This document shows positions 45,330 to 59,634 of a stretch of 64,000 bases of DNA, in pieces. This DNA comes from Rebecca billardiae RCC1528. Taxonomy: Eukaryota > Haptophyta. The notes beneath the pieces are model-generated. The model searched no databases. It was given only the letters and a program-made list of their open reading frames with translations, and was not told the DNA's origin. The stretch spans positions 3,844,001 through 3,908,000 of the forward strand of contig OZ251224.1 in assembly GCA_965240325.2 (NCBI GenBank), read 5' to 3'. How positions within the stretch are numbered: position 1 is the stretch's first letter; each line of letters begins with the position of its first letter. Both the position numbers and the translations under genes were made by a program.

Positions 45330-48300
45330 CTATGTGTCCACGTTGAGCGTGATGGCCACGCCCTGCAGGATCCAGTGGCTCGGGTGGTCGATGGTGCGCA
45401 CATCCGCTTCCATCATGAGGCCGGTGCCCATCGCATTTCTGCGGTCCTGCGTGACGTACACCGGCACGCGGATCGTGCCCTGCAGCTTGAGCTTGGAGAG
45501 CTCGATCGGGATGATCTGCATGATGGGCAGCTCCTGGATGAGCACCTTGGCCGGCTGCCGCACGAGCACCGAGCGCTCTGGGTCGAACCCAGCGCCCTCC
45601 ATGTACAGGCCCTGCACGTAGCACCCGTCGGCCGGGCGCTCGGTCACCTCCTCCACCGTCTGGATCTTCGTGAGCGTCGTGTACAGCGTCGACTTGTCCA
45701 GCGCCCACTTGTACTTGCGGCACGTCGTCTGCACGAGCGCCGCGGTGTACGTCTCGGGGATGTGCAGCCCCGACAGCCAGATGACCGCGGGCTCGCCCTC
45801 CTCGACCCACGCCTTGTAGTGGCGGTGGCGGCGGAGGAAGAAGACCATCCACGGCCCCAGGTTCTTCTGCGTCTGCGGCGTGAGCTTGCGCCACATGTCG
45901 GGCAGCTGCCCGTTGAAGAGGTTGGAGCCGAGCGCGTCGAGCTCGGTCGACATGCCGACCTCGCCCGCGATCGCGCGCCGCAGCTCCTTGAGCGTGCGGC
46001 TCATGCGCTGGCACAGCTTCTCCCACCGCTCGAGCTCCTGGCCGAGCACGATGAAGGTGGGCGAGGTGTCGCCCTCCGCCTCCTTCTTGATCCGGTTCAC
46101 GTCGAACGACGGCGGCATCTTGGAGAGGATGTCGGTGGCGATCTTGTCGATGTACTGCTCGCGGCTCATCTCGCCCGCGGCCGCCGCCTGCCGCGGCTGC
46201 AGGTCGAGCAGGTCGGCCCACAGCTTCTTGGACGCGTTGGTGAGGTAGTTGATCTCGGCGTTCGGGTGCAGCCCGAACACCTCGGGCGAGTTGATCGAGG
46301 GCATCGCCTGGATCGACTGGATGTACACGTCGCGGTGGCCGCGCGTCGGCACGCGGTAGTCGTACTCGGCGTTCTTGAAGAAGTGGAACGGCTGGAACGT
46401 GTCGAAGAGGAAGTCGCCAAAGTACTCGTGCAGGTAGGTGTTGAGCACGCGGCGGTCGAGGTCGTCGGTGACGCGCCCGCCGTACATCACCTCGCCCGTC
46501 AGGTAGCGCAGCGTGTCCCACGGGATCTGCGGGTCGCCGTTGTCGAAGGCCTTGGTGAGGTAGGCGTCGAGCAGCATGAGCGACACTCGGAAGTCCGAGT
46601 CGTTGAAGTCGTACATCACGTTCCAGCCCACCTTGCCGTACTTGCGCCGCTCCTGCACGACGGCGTGGAGGAAGGCGAGCACGAAGACGCACGAGCGGAA
46701 CGCCGTGTGCGGGCAGCGCTGCAGCATCTCCTCCGTCACCTTGGAGTAGGACGCCATCATGTTGAGCCTCAGCCCGTTGGGCGGCTCCGTCACCACCTTG
46801 ATCGAGCGCTGCAGGATGCCGATCGGGAACTTGTTCGTCGGCTCGGTGGTGAGCCAGAGGCGGAAGTCGGCGTGCGGCTTGCTCACCTGCAGCAGCAGCT
46901 TCTCCAGCGTCTTGAGCCACGACGGCAGCAGGTGGCAGTTCTGCAGCATCACCCAGTGGCCGCGCTGCGAGCCCATGTCGAGCATCGACGCTGCGATCGG
47001 CCCCTGCCCCTGGCCGAGCGCCATGAACTTGAGCTTCTTGTCCATGCCCATCTTGGCGGCGAGCTTGAAGATGTCGGAGGCGGGGTCGGCGCCGGGCGAG
47101 AGGATGAACACGATCGGCGTGGTCTCCGTCGACTGCTTGAAGATCCCGCCGTAGTCGAGCACGGGCGGCGAGACGTAGTACTCGCCCAGGTGGTGCTCGA
47201 CAAAGCGCGTCGTCGCGATGTACACGCGGTCCGTGCGGAAGCAGCGCAGCACGCACATGTGCTCGAGCTTGTCGAGCGTGCTCGAGAGCCCGCCGGGCAG
47301 CTCCAGCGCCTCGGGCGCGTCCGCGTCGAACCAGCGCTGCCACGCCTCCGACTCGGTCCGGATCGAGTCGGCGACGCCGGCGAAGCGCTCGTGGATGCCC
47401 GCGAGCCGGTTGAGGTCGTGCCACGCGCGCTCGGCGACCCACGCGTGCGGCGGCGCGTCCGACTTCTCGAGCGAGAGGTTGCCCTTGAGGAAGAAGTCGA
47501 GCTCGGCGCGGTTGAGCTGCGCCTCGCCCTCCAGGATCGAGATGCACATCTGGAAAGAGAACATGAGCTTGTGCGTCTCGAAGATGCCCGTGCACGTGTA
47601 GTTGTAGCAGTCCTTGGTGAGCGTCGTGATCATGTTGTCCAGCCGGTTGTCGAGGATCGCGTCGGTCTCGGCCTTGTCGAGCGAGACGCCGAAGACGACC
47701 ATGTACAGCGCGAGCGAGAGCTCGTACATGTTGTTCAGCGCCGCGAGCGACGACATCACGAAGAAGAGGATCGAGCCGCGCTTGGCGACGGCGCGGTACT
47801 GCGAGCACGCGAGGTCGATCTCGACCGACGTCGTCTTGGCGAGCTCGAGCTTGGCCGAGATCTCGGTCGCCTTCGACTTGGTCTGCTCGAGGGTGGAGAT
47901 GAGGTCGGTGTTGTCCAGGATGTTCCCCGTCGAGTTGGCCAGCTCGTACAGCAGCGAGTCCTCGAGCTCCTTGAGCGTCTCGGAGAGGTCGGACATGTCC
48001 TGGATGAGCGCGGCGCGCTGGTCGGCGAGGTCCTTGCGCTCGTGCTCGACGACCACGTTGAGCAGCTGGTCCTCGAGGCCCTGCAGCGTGACGGAGTAGT
48101 TGATGATCATCGCCTTGCCGAACGTCTCCGGCCCGTAGTGCGGGTTCGACAGCTTCGACGTGAGGTACAGGTTGAACGAGTCGTCCCACTCGACGTCCTT
48201 GTCGCCAATCCGCACGGTGCGCGAGCTGCCGCGCTTGACAATGTTCTTCTCGAGCACGGGGTCGATGATCGGGTCGATGTACTCGTCGACGCCCTCGAAG

Positions 48301-51300
48301 AGGAAGGCGAAGCCGAGGTTGACCGCGATCTCCAGGTGCTTCAGGAAGTCCGGGTCGTTGAACGTGCACACCTTGAGGTTGGACTTGGCCTCGCGCCGCT
48401 TGATCCACGCGACCGCCTGCTGCTGCGGGTCGATGCACAGCGGGTACCGCGACGCGCGCGTCGTGAGGATGCCGTTCTGGATGGAGAGCTCGTCGGGCGG
48501 GAGCCCCTCGCTCGCCCAGCGCGCGGTCTCGACGTCCGACGTGAGCAGCTGCTCCACGCGGAAGTCCCTCGTCAGCGGCATCTGCTTCTCGCGCAGGTCG
48601 ACCTCCCACGTGTCGACCATCAGCTGGTGCCGGAAGTCGTGGTTGAACGCGCCCGTGTACGAGAGGAAGGCGGCGGCGAGCAGGCAGTCGCCGATGAGCA
48701 TCACGCGCTTCTCCTGCAGCAGCCCGATGTCCTTCGTCCAGCGCTCGCGCTCCGAGCCGAGCCCCGAGATCAGCTGCGACGCGGCGATCAGCTGGCGCTC
48801 CATCGTCTCGGCCTTGTCCTGCAGCTCGCGCTCCTCGGCCGTGCCCGTCTCGTACTTGTCGCGCAGGTCCTTGAGCAGCTCCTCGAGCTCGACGACGTCC
48901 TTCTTGATCTTGGCGAGGTCCTTCTGCGCCTGGCGCAGCGCCTTCTCCGCGTTCGCCACCGCCTGCCGCTTCGGGTTCACCGTCTTGGCCACGCCGTGGT
49001 AGTTGACGATCGCGTACACCCACTTGAGCAGGCCGCCGCCCGCGCGCGAGATGGTGCCGACGTTCTCGACGGTGAAGAGCGGCTCCTGGAAGGCCTCCTT
49101 GACCTTCTTGATCTGCTTGTCGGTGATCGAGTCCTTGTCGTACTCGACGAGCGACTGCAGGAAGCCCATGTCCGCCATCATCGCCTTGGACGCCTTCCAC
49201 GAGAGGTCCTTGAGCCCGAGGCCCTTCAGCACGTACACGCACTCGCACACCTTGCGCACGAGGTCGTGCGGGTTGGCAAACGAGCGGATCTCGGTGATGT
49301 CGTCCTTGTTGAGCGACTTGAGCGCCGTCGCGGCCTCCTCGAGCGCGGGGATCGCCGCCTCGAGCGCCTGCTCCGCCTCCTGCTTCTCCACCGCGATCTG
49401 CTTCGACGACTCCTCGAGCTCGCCCTCGCGCTGCGTCGCCTCGGCCTTCTTCGCCTCCGCCTTGGTCGTGTTCTCCGAGATGACCTCGAGCATCTCCTTC
49501 ACCTCCTTCGACTTGAGGTCGACCTCGGCCTTGGCGACCTTGAGCTTCTCCGACATCACGTCCACCTCGTGCGCCGCCTGGATCAGCTTCTGCAGCCCGC
49601 CGTCCAGCCGCGAGACCTGCGTGTCGATCTTCTTGCGCTCCTCCTTGAGCCCGCGCTTGTAGTTGGAGATGAAGTCGAGGTAGTTCTTCGGCGTCACGTA
49701 GTTGTGCCGCTTGAGCTGCATCTCGTAGTCGGAGGACTTCTGCATCACCGACTCCTGCACGAGCACCATGTGCTCGATGATGTCGCCGCGGTTCGCGTCG
49801 GGCAGCTGCTCCTCCTGCAGGAACACGGCCGCGACCGAGAGCAGCGCCTGGTGCGGCCACGGCACAAACCAGTCGATCACCGTGTTGTTGATCATGCCGG
49901 GGAAGGAGCGGCAGCGCACGCGCAGCGCCTCGCCGATCGGGCTCATCGCGAGCACGACGTGCAGGTTGTCGCGGCACTTGGCGACGAAGTACTGCCACAC
50001 CGCGTCCTTCGAGTCCGGCAGCCCCGCCTTGGTCACCTCGTCGCGGATGTTGTTGATGATGCCGTCGCGCTCCGACTCCTCGTACAGCGCTGGCACGATG
50101 CCCGCGGCGAGCATGTTGTTGATCAGCTCGAGGAAGCCCTCCTCCGCGACGTGCGAGTCGGTGAAGAGGAACGCGACGGGCTTGTACGGCAGCATGCCGT
50201 ACAGCGTCTTGAGGTCGTCGCGGAACGACGCCTCAGAGTAGCCGCGCGTGAGCGTGATCTCAAACACGTCGCAGTCCGCCACGTGCGCCGCGAGCCGCGT
50301 GATCGACTGCTTGCCCGAGCCGCCGACGCCGACGAGCAGCGCGTTGCCGCGCGGCAGGCGCAGGATGCGGTGCACGCGCACGAGGTGGTCCAGGCAGTCG
50401 TCGAAGAGCACGAGGTTCATCGCCTTGTGGTTGAGGTTGTACCGCTCGAGCGCGTTGTCGAGCACAATCTTGATCGCCTCGTACGAGGGCAGGTTCTCGT
50501 ACAGCCGGACGTGGTCGGTGTTCTCCTTGGCCTCGCGCGCCTCCTCGATCTCGTTGTACAGCATGAAGTCGCCGAACAGCACGGGCGACTCGAGCGCGTG
50601 CGCCGCGAAGTCGCCAAAGTCCTTGTTGAGGATCTCGGAGATCTTGCCCGTCACAAACGACTTGTCCGCGTTGCCGACGAGCCGGTCGTAGAAGCAGCGC
50701 AGCACCTCGTGCCGCCACAGCCGCACGACGTGCTGCGGCTCGGTGAACTTGTCGGGCGTCGCCTGCATCAGCCCCTCCGAGATGCGCGAGAGGTCGCGCA
50801 GGTTGAACACGTAGTGGAACTTGGACGGCGTCGCGGGCAGCGCGGTCGTGATCTCGTTGAACAGGTTGAGCGACGCGATCGTCAGCCGGTTCGACAGGTC
50901 CGCCTGCTTGATCGACGCGTCGAAGTGCGTGCCGTTGAAGTGCTGGTCGAGGATCGTGGCGTAGATCGTGCGGATCGACGACTCGGGCGGGAACGTGATG
51001 GCGAACACCGAGTACAGGTTGACGAAGCGCGGGTCGACGACCGCGCGCGCGCCGCCCGGCGGCGCCATCGCGGAGATGGACTGGATGTCCTTGATGTACT
51101 TGAGCGACAGCTCCTTGCGGTCGTACATGAAGCCCTTGTCGAGGAGCAGCTTGAGCAGCGCGATGGGCTGCTGCGTGCCGTACGTGTCCACGCGCGGCAT
51201 GTTCAGGTCGTCGACGAAGATCAGCAGCCGCTTGCCCGCGGGCGGGCCAAACGTGTCCTTGGTCCGCTTCTCGATCGAGTCCTCGATGGCCGCCTGCACG

Positions 51301-54300
51301 TCGCGCGCCGACGTGCGGTACGAGAAGTTGATCGTGAGCGAGAGCGTCTTGTCGGCGTTCTGCGTCTGCACGAAGGAGCGCACGATCGTCGTCTTCGCCG
51401 TGCCCGAGTCGCCCACCAGCAGCACCGGCGTGCGCGAGCCGTTCACCACCGACTCGAGGATCCAGCTCGTGCGCACCGTGTCGGCGGTCGGCACGACAAT
51501 CGACGAGAACTTGCCGTCGATCGGCGGCGCAAACTCGGGCACGAGGCCGGTCCACGCGGCCCAGCGCCGCTCCTCCACGTCGAAGATGTAGTCGTGGAGC
51601 GTGGGCAGGAAGCCCGGCAGCTGGCCCGGCCCGCAGTTCGCCTGCTCCGACGGGTTCACGTTCAGCCCGCTCATCTTCTTGAGGAACTTGTCGAACTTGA
51701 CGCGCGCGTCCTGCACGAGCGCGCCGCCGACCGACCACGTGAGGCACATGATGTACACCGCCTCGAGGAGCGGCGGCTCGATGATGGGCTGCTCGGCGGG
51801 CAGGATGGCGTCGAGCAGCCGCGTCAGCTGCATCGTCAGCCCCAGGTCCGTCCGCGGCACGATCTGCCGCAGCGGGTCGACGATGAGGAGCTTCTCGCGG
51901 TCCTCGACGCCGTCGATCACGTACTCGAGGCAGGTGGCCAAGTACTTCGCCATGAGCGAGGAGAGGATCTCGGCCTCCTGGGCGTGCGGCCGCGCGGCGA
52001 GCCACGAGTCGAGGAACGGGCGGTACCCGAGGTCCTTCGGGTCGACGTACACCATGCCGCAGCGCGAGATCGTCGCGGGCGAGGCGTACTGCAGGTCGAA
52101 GACCTCGAAGAGCATGCAGCACGTCGGGTAGTTGAGCCGGATGCGCTCGCCGTTCGGCAGCGTGAGCAGCTTGTTGTCGTCCATCACCGAGTTCATGTTC
52201 TCGACCCAGACGGCGTCGACGTCGCCGTCGTACACGATGTACCGCCGCTCCTCCTTCCCCTCGGGCGGCGGCTTGTTCATCTCGCGGAAGATGTTCGAGA
52301 GCAGCCCGTCCGTCCAGTCGCGCGTCGCCGGGTCGAGCACGCCGTACAGCTCGAGCACCGACTGCGCCTTCGGGTTGATGGTGTTCATCTTGGTGGGCAG
52401 GCCGAGCTGGGTCTGCGCGCGCGCGAGGGTGTTGAGGATGACGGTCTTCCCGCCGCCCGTCGGGCCGACCACCATCGTCGTGTGCCGCGTGAGCATCGTC
52501 TCGTACAGCTGCACCACCTTGTCCGCCTGCACCTCGAGCTGCTGGTAGCCGTACTCGGAGAGCTGCTTCTCGACCGCGTCGTTGAACGAGGCGTACCGCA
52601 CGCGCGGCGTGTCGAGGCCGGGGAAGAGGTCGGTGATGAGCCCGCGGAAGAGCGGGACGTCCTCGTACACGAACTTGGGCATGTTCATGTCGCGCAGCGC
52701 GCGCATCAGGATCGTCGCCTCGGAGAGGCCGGGCGAGGAGCGCTTGAGGTCGCCCGCCATCACGAGCACCGACTTGAGCGCGCGCAGCCCAAAGTCGTAG
52801 TGGTACTGCTTGGAGAGCTGCTCCTTGGCGAGCTTGTACAGCGTGGTCATCTTCTTCGCGAGCACCTTCGCCGAGACGAACCCCTGCGACATGAGCATCA
52901 CCATGCAGATCAGCTCGAGGTTGGGCACGACCATCGTGACCGGCCGGAAGAGCGCCTTGAGGTTGTCCGGCAGCTCGGTGCGGCCCGCGTACCCGGGGTT
53001 CATCGTGATGAAGATGCCCACGCGCGGGTTGAGGTTGATCTCGCGCGACTCGAAGGTGAAGCGCTTCAGGTTCTCCAGGCACGCGTTCTGGATCGTCTTG
53101 ATCTGCGCCGACACCACCGAGAGCACCTCCGCGTCGATCCGGTTGAACTCGTCGAAGCAGCCCCACGCGCCGCACTGCACGAGCCCCGAGAAGATCGAGC
53201 CCATCGCCTTGTAGTCGAGGCCCTCGCCGCAGTTGAAGACGACGCACTGCAGCGCCATCGCCTTCGCCAGGTCCTTCACCGTCTCCGTCTTGCCCGTGCC
53301 CGCCGGCCCGGCGGGCGCTGTGCCGAGGCGGTACGAGAGCGCCTGCGTCATCGTCATGTAGCAGCGGTCGGTGAGCGGCGTGATCACCAGCCGGCCCGAG
53401 AGGCCCTGGTACTCGTAGCCGAAGAGGAACTCGCCGGAGCACTGGTTGATCGCGACGTCGTCCGCATCGCGGTCCCAGTAGAAGCGCAGCTGCGACTCCC
53501 ACGCGAACTCGCGCGCGTCGAGGATCGAGTCGCGCACGAACGTGTCGATGATGTCGCGCGCGTGCAGGTCGACGATGATCAGCGTGTTGATCTTCTTCGT
53601 CATCAGCTTCTCGGTGACGGTCTGCACCTCCTGGATGAGGCGCTCGAGGCCGTCGGAGCACTTGCGCGCGTACGCCTTCATCGCGTTCTTGTCGCCCTTG
53701 CGCACGCGGTCGAACGTGTCCTCGCACTCCCACGTCCACCAGATCTGCGCGGCGGTGTTGACGACCATGCCGAGGTTCTCGTCGATCCACGCGATCCGGT
53801 CCTTCTCCGCGTGGTAGAAGGTGCCCTCCTTGTGCATGCGGTTGAGCGTGCGCATCATCTCGGCCTCGACCGCGAGGAGCCACACCTCCACCGCGCCCTC
53901 CGTCGGCTGCACCGTGATGAAGTCGAAGCCCTCCTTCTCCGACGAGAGCATGCCGAGCACCTTGGCGCCGCCGCGGTCGAACTTGAGCGCGGCCGTGTTG
54001 TCAAAGAGCTTGAGCATGTGCTCCTGCACGGAGGTGGGGTCGGACGTGCCGAGGATCGAGAGGAGCTCGTCGTCGGAGAGGAAGTAGAACCGCGGGAACG
54101 CCGTGCGCTTCGTCTCGAGGTAGTCCGAGAGCGACTTCTGGCACGCCTCGAGCTGCTGCAGCAGCCCCTGCAGCGCCTCGAGCCGGCCCTCGGCCGTGCA
54201 CGACTCGAGCACGGACGGGTTCTTGTTCGTGTCGCTCATGATCTTCTTGAAGGTGGTGTGTATCCGGTCGAAGCGCTTCGCCTCCTCGGGCAGCTGCAGC

Positions 54301-57300
54301 CGGATGTCCTCCGAGCCCACGAAGATCGCCTCGAGGTACATCCACTTGGACTGCACCTTCATCCACACCTCAATCACCTCGGCGATCGTCGACATGATCT
54401 TCTCCCACTTCTTGGTCTGGTCGAGGAAGGGGCCAACGAAGCGCGAGGCGGACATGGACGAGAGGTTCATCATCTGGTCCTCCAGCGTGAGCTGGATCTC
54501 GTCCGTCGCCTTGAGCACGAAGCCGCGCTCCGTGCCGCCCTTGACGTACTTGGTGACCTCGAAGCGCGTGAGCCGCCACGTGTCCGTGATGTCGTTGATG
54601 CCGCGCTCGATGGTGAGCTCCTTGACCGCGGCGGAGGTGAGGTCGGCGATCTGCTCGGAGAACTTCTCGAGCTGCATGTCGAACAGCTTCGCGAGCGTGA
54701 ACGTCTTCGGGTTCATGTCGAACTTGATGCCGGTGAGCTCCATGAGCCGCTCCCAGTGGCGGTCGCGCAGCGCGTCGTTCTTCAGGTTCTGGATGAGCGG
54801 CAGCGAGTCGAGGAAGCCGACGATCTGCTCCTCGAGCGACTTGAAGGTGCTCGCGGTCTGCCGCTCGGTCTTGATGTCGTTGCCGTACACGCGCGTCATC
54901 CCCTTGAGCCGCGACTCGAACCCCTCCATCCCGCGCTCGAGGATGCTCAGGTCAAGCTCGGACCAGAGCGTGCCCGCCCACGTCTCCTTGGCGTCGCGCT
55001 GCTCCTTGTACAGCTCGTACAGCGCCTGCAGCTTGCGCAGGTTGGACTCGACCTCGGTGATCTCGGGGAACGACTGCACCGGCATGTTGAACAGCTTCTG
55101 CGCGAGCGCGAGCTCCTCGCGCCGCCGCTGGATCTCGCCGAGCTTGAGCATGTAGTCCTCGAGCCTCTCGAGCCCCTCCTCCATCGCGATGCCGGGCGCG
55201 CCCGGCCCGTGCTTCTCAAAGTCGTCGCGCACGTCGAAGGCCTGCCGGCCGAAGTCGGCGACCTGGTCCTCGGTCACCTTGGTGAACTTGCGCTTCACCG
55301 GCCCCAGCGCGCGGTCGCGCACGCGCGCCTTCACCAGCAGCTCCTCCCAGCGCGCGCGCACGTTGTCGACCATCTCCGCCTCCTCGTCTGACACGCGGTG
55401 CTCGTACATGCGCAGCGTGCGGTAGCGCTCCTCGAGGTCCGTGTACTCGAGCTCCATCAGCATCGACTTGTCGCGCACCTCCGCGATCACGTTGAGCACG
55501 AACTTGAGCTCGTCGAGCGACTCGGGCTCCTGGTCCATGTTGGACGCGAACTCGAAGATGAGCTCGTTCATGTCGAGCAGCTTCTGCCGGCACGACGCGT
55601 TGAGGTGCTTGCAGATCTCGACGATCCAGCGCTGCGCGTGGTCGGCGACCTCGCGGACGAGCTGGCCGACGGTGACGCGCACGAAGTCCAGGTCCTTCTC
55701 CGCCGGCATCGCCGACACCTCCGTCACCACCCGCCGCTTCTTCACCAGCTCCGAGTCGTACTTGACGCACGAGGGCAGCCGCTGCGCAAACTTCTCGAGC
55801 GTCGTCTTCTTGTCGCGCTTCCACAGGTGGTCGTAGTGGCGGAACTTGTCGAGGTACTTGTTGATCCGGCCGAAGACCTGCTGGATCTTCTGCGTCAGCG
55901 TCATCATCAGCTTGATCACCTCGGGGTTCGCGATCACGTCCGTGTAGAAGGAGAAGACGATCGGGTCCTCGTCGTCGGAGATCACCTGCTGCGGCGTCTC
56001 CATGCACGTGCCGTCCATCCACCGCACAAACAGCCGCGTGTTCTCGACGATCGACTTGACCATCTTCGAGAGCAGCTTGTTGATCTCGGAGAGCGGCGGC
56101 GAGACCACCACCTCGGGCGTCGAGAGGATCGCGCCCACGCGGAACAGCGGCGGCGCGCGCGCGTACGAGTCTGCGTCCTCCGCCTGCAGCGCGTACGACT
56201 GCAGCAGCGTGAGCAGCTTCGTCATGCCCGACACGACCATCTTGTTGAGCGCGACGAAGAGCTGCTGCTCCCAGTACGCGTAGTACTCGCGCATGTGCGG
56301 CGAGCGCCCCGAGTTCGTGCCGATCACCTCCTCCTCGATCTTCACGAGCAGCGGCGAGATCTGGTGGTACTTTTGCACGAGCTCCTCGACCGTGCGCAGC
56401 CGCGTGCGCTCGAGCTCGTCGTACAGCTCCTGCAGCTCGGGCACCTCGGCGACGACGCCCGCGGCGGCGGCGGCGGCGTTGGTCGCGCCGAGCTGGACGA
56501 CCTGCGCGCGCGAGACCGAGTCGACCACCCCCTTGATGATCGCCGCCTTCTTCTGGATCTGCTTCGACAGCGACTCGAACTTTTTGATCGCGTCCGTGCT
56601 CGACTTGACAAACTCGGGGATCGAGAGCGAGTTCCAGTTGAGCAGCTCGCAGCCCTTGTTGAGCACGTCGCGCAGCTCCTTGATCTTGGAGGCGAGCAGG
56701 TTGGTCTCGACGGGCGTGAGCGCGCGCAGCACCTGCCGGTGGTACTCGAGCATCGCCGAGAGCGACTCGACGTACGTGTAGTACTTCTCCTCCTGCAGCG
56801 TCACGTTGAGCGCCGTCTCGGGCACGGGGAAGCCCATCCGGTCGAGGTACTTCGACTCGCGGATCAGCACGGAGAGCACCGGGTTGAAGTTGACGGCGAG
56901 CTCGCCCGAGTCCTGCGCGAGCAGGATGTGCTCCTTCAGGTGCTTCATCGCCAGCTGGTTCACCGACTCGCGCCACTCCGAGAAGAGCGCGCCCTCGTAC
57001 CGGCGCATCTCCTTGGCGACGGCGACAAACTTTTTGTTCACCGCCTTGCCCTGGTCGGTCGAGAAGAGCTCCTCCATCGACTGGAACTTGGCGATGGACT
57101 GGCGGATGCGGAGGAAGAGCGAGTGCGACCACGAGATCGCGCCGGCGACCGGCGGCTGGTTCTTCGTCAGCGGCGGGCTCTCCTTGTGCTGCGTGAAGAT
57201 CGCGTGCACCATGTCGATCTCCTTGCCGTACTGCGCGAGGATGTCGGCGGTCTTCTGCTCCATCTGCTGCTTGATCGCCTCGCGCGACTGGATGTTGCGG

Positions 57301-59386
57301 AACTTGCAGAGCAGGTCGAAGGCGCCCTCGGCGGAGCGGAGCTTCTTGAACGACGTGTCCATGAACGACTTGGTGTTCTCCTCGATCTGCTCCACGTCCG
57401 AGCGGAACTTGGCCATCACCGACTCCCACGACGTCTGGTACCGCTTGTCGAAGATGTCGAACGGCACGGTCTCGAGCGGCACGACCAGCCCCTCCACCTT
57501 GCCGATCACCTCGTCGATGCCCTGCGCGTCGCCGGTGACCGCCTTGAGCTCGGAGCCGAGGATCGAGTGGAAGTTGTCCAGCACCTGCGCCACCTCCTCC
57601 AGGTCGGCGCACCGGTCCTTCATGTAGTTGGTCCGGTCGAAGAGCTTCTTCTTGTCAAACTCCCACCGCTGGTCGCGGCCCGAGAGCTCGATCTTCTCGC
57701 GCACGGCGAGGTACGTCTTGTACCACTTGTCGAGGCAGGTGCGCGCGTCCTGGATCTTGCGGATCGCGTGCACCGCCTGCTCGCGGAAGATGCTCTTCAC
57801 GTTGATGATCGTCGCCACCTTGGACGCGATCTCCCACGCGATGCGCGTCATGAGCGGCACCATCCGGTCGTCCGTGTTGTAGTGGCGCGAGATCACCCAC
57901 ACCATGCGGATCGCGTTCATCATCGAGGGGAGCGTGTCGATGATGGCGGCGAGCGAGCCCGGCCCCGCCTGCGAGATCGTCTTGAAGTGCCGCTCGAGCG
58001 TCGTGAGGAACTTGACGTTGTCCTTCGCCTCGATGTAGTACTTCTGCAGCTCGCCGAACGCGTACTTGAAGTTTGGCAGCACGCCCGAGTCTGAGTGCTC
58101 GAGCACCTCGATCATGCGGCGCACGTTGGGCGTGTTGAGCTGCTCGGAGATGGTGGAGAGCGCGGCGTTGCGGTTCCGCCAGAACTCGATCTCCGCGAGC
58201 GGGCCCTTGCCCACCGGCTGCTTCGCCTGCTGCTGCTCGATCACCTGCGCGATCGCCGGCGTCCACTCCTCGAGGGCAGACTCGAGCTGCGTCACGATCT
58301 CAAAGTTGTCCATCGCGCGCTGCGGGTCGTCGATCACGACGTTGGGGATGTTGAGCCGGATGTCGCCCGTCACCTGCTGGATCGCGTGGCTCACCTGCGA
58401 GACGAACTTGGACATGTTGTTCACGAACTCGAGGTTGGCGCCGTCGGCGCCGTCGCCGATCGACGACGCGCCCCCCGCGGCGCCCGCCGCGCGCGGCTTG
58501 CCGCTGCCGCCGACGGGCTGCGAGATGAGCGGCATGTACACCTGCTGGATCAGATGCTCGAAGACGACGAGCGTCGACTGCCCCCCGGGCATCGAGCCGA
58601 ACGACAAGCGGTCGAACTGCGCGCGGAGCGGCGGGGGCGCGGCGGGGGCCCACCACATCAGCGCCGTGCGACGCGGCGTCAGCGCGCGGCCGGGGCGGCG
58701 GTGCGCGCGCGCGCGCGAGCGGCCCGGCGTGCACGGTCACGGGCGCGCACCATGAAGGTGTCCACGTCCTGCTCCTCGTCCAGGTGCAGCGGCTCCTCCG
58801 TCGTGCACGAGAAGGAGATCGCCTCTGCTGTCGGCCGCTCCGAGAGGGCGGCCTGCACGCGCGCGGCGCCGATGGCCAGGTGCAGCGTGGAGACGAGGTA
58901 GGGTTCCGGCGGCGTTTTCACCTTTTCGGGCTCGTCGGACGCGGCGTCTTGCCGCTCCGCGTCCTCCTCGTCCTCGGGCTCCGCCGCGGGGCCGTCGGTG
59001 AGCGGCGCGCCGGCCGCTGCGCCGGGCGCGCCAGCCAACGCGCCGGCTGCGTCGTCGCCGTCGCCGCCCGGCGTGTCCCCGGCCGGGTCGCTCTCGGCGG
59101 GCGCACCGTCTGCAATGGGCCCGTCGCCCTCCTCGCCGTCGTCCTCAAAGTCCGCCGCTGGCTTGCGCGGCGGCGGCGCGACAGGCGACTCCGGTTCTGG
59201 CTCGACCAGCGTCTGTGAGACCTGGAAAACGAGCGCCGGGCGCGTGCCGGAGGCATCGAGCCAGTCGACGAGCTCGTGCGTGGGCACACCACCCTCCGAG
59301 CGCAGGAGCGTGTCCCACGCCTCGCTATCCGCGCCGAGGCTGGCGCAGACCCGCGCGCCCAGCCAAGCGAGGCGCGGGTCGCTCAT
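45330..59386 (-). CDS. DNAH10: Axonemal inner-arm dynein heavy chain, DNAH10/1-beta type (2 exons)
   Basis: Exons are 58751-59386 and 45330-58616, and the CDS encodes 4640 aa in frame. The intron is 58617-58750 (134 bp). Exon 1 gives the usual dynein start (MSDPRLAWLGARV) plus an acidic Ala/Gly/Pro insert, ending LDEEQDVDTFM. Exon 2 runs 13.3 kb without an intron. The N-terminal tail precedes four AAA P-loops: AAA1 GPAGTGKTE (~1980), AAA2 GPTGGGKT (~2266), AAA3 GDSGTAKT (~2616), AAA4 GVGGSGKQ (~2977). A coiled-coil stalk with microtubule-binding tip follows (~3190-3490). The C terminus (PVYVTQDRRNAMGTGLMMEADV, SHWILQGVAITLN) matches DNAH10, the beta chain of the I1/f inner arm. It drives flagellar bending. 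Subfamily call ~0.7. Confidence 0.95.
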
Positions 59387-59634
59387 GGCGGTTTCTTGCT
59401 CGCTGGATTGAAGGGCCGGCCGCGATGGAGTCGTTCGACTCCGGCCATGGTAGTCCAACGCTCAAGAAGTCCGGGACAGAGGTGCTCACTGCTCAGTATC
59501 TTGGGAGCCGCCGCCGCCGCCCAGCGAGAGGGATCTCACGAGTTCAGATTCTCGGTGGTTTAACTGGTGAGCGGTGTAAGCCGTCTTGTGCGTCCTAGAC
59601 GAGCGCGCGGGAGAGGCACACGACGCCTGCTGCG
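59387..59634. promoter_or_regulatory. Putative bidirectional promoter, 248 bp
   Basis: Between the dynein ATG (59386) and the LRR-gene ATG (59635). If both genes serve the flagellum or cytoskeleton, co-expression would make sense. Confidence 0.45.

Noticed and set aside
45375-55391. A 3338-codon ORF on the plus strand, antisense to dynein, and other very long antisense ORFs (e.g. 28656-31607, 55398-58094)
   Set aside because: They are strand shadows. The GC-rich sense genes almost never use TTA, CTA or TCA codons, so the opposite strand lacks stops. The translations are Arg/His/Val/Leu-rich with no domain.
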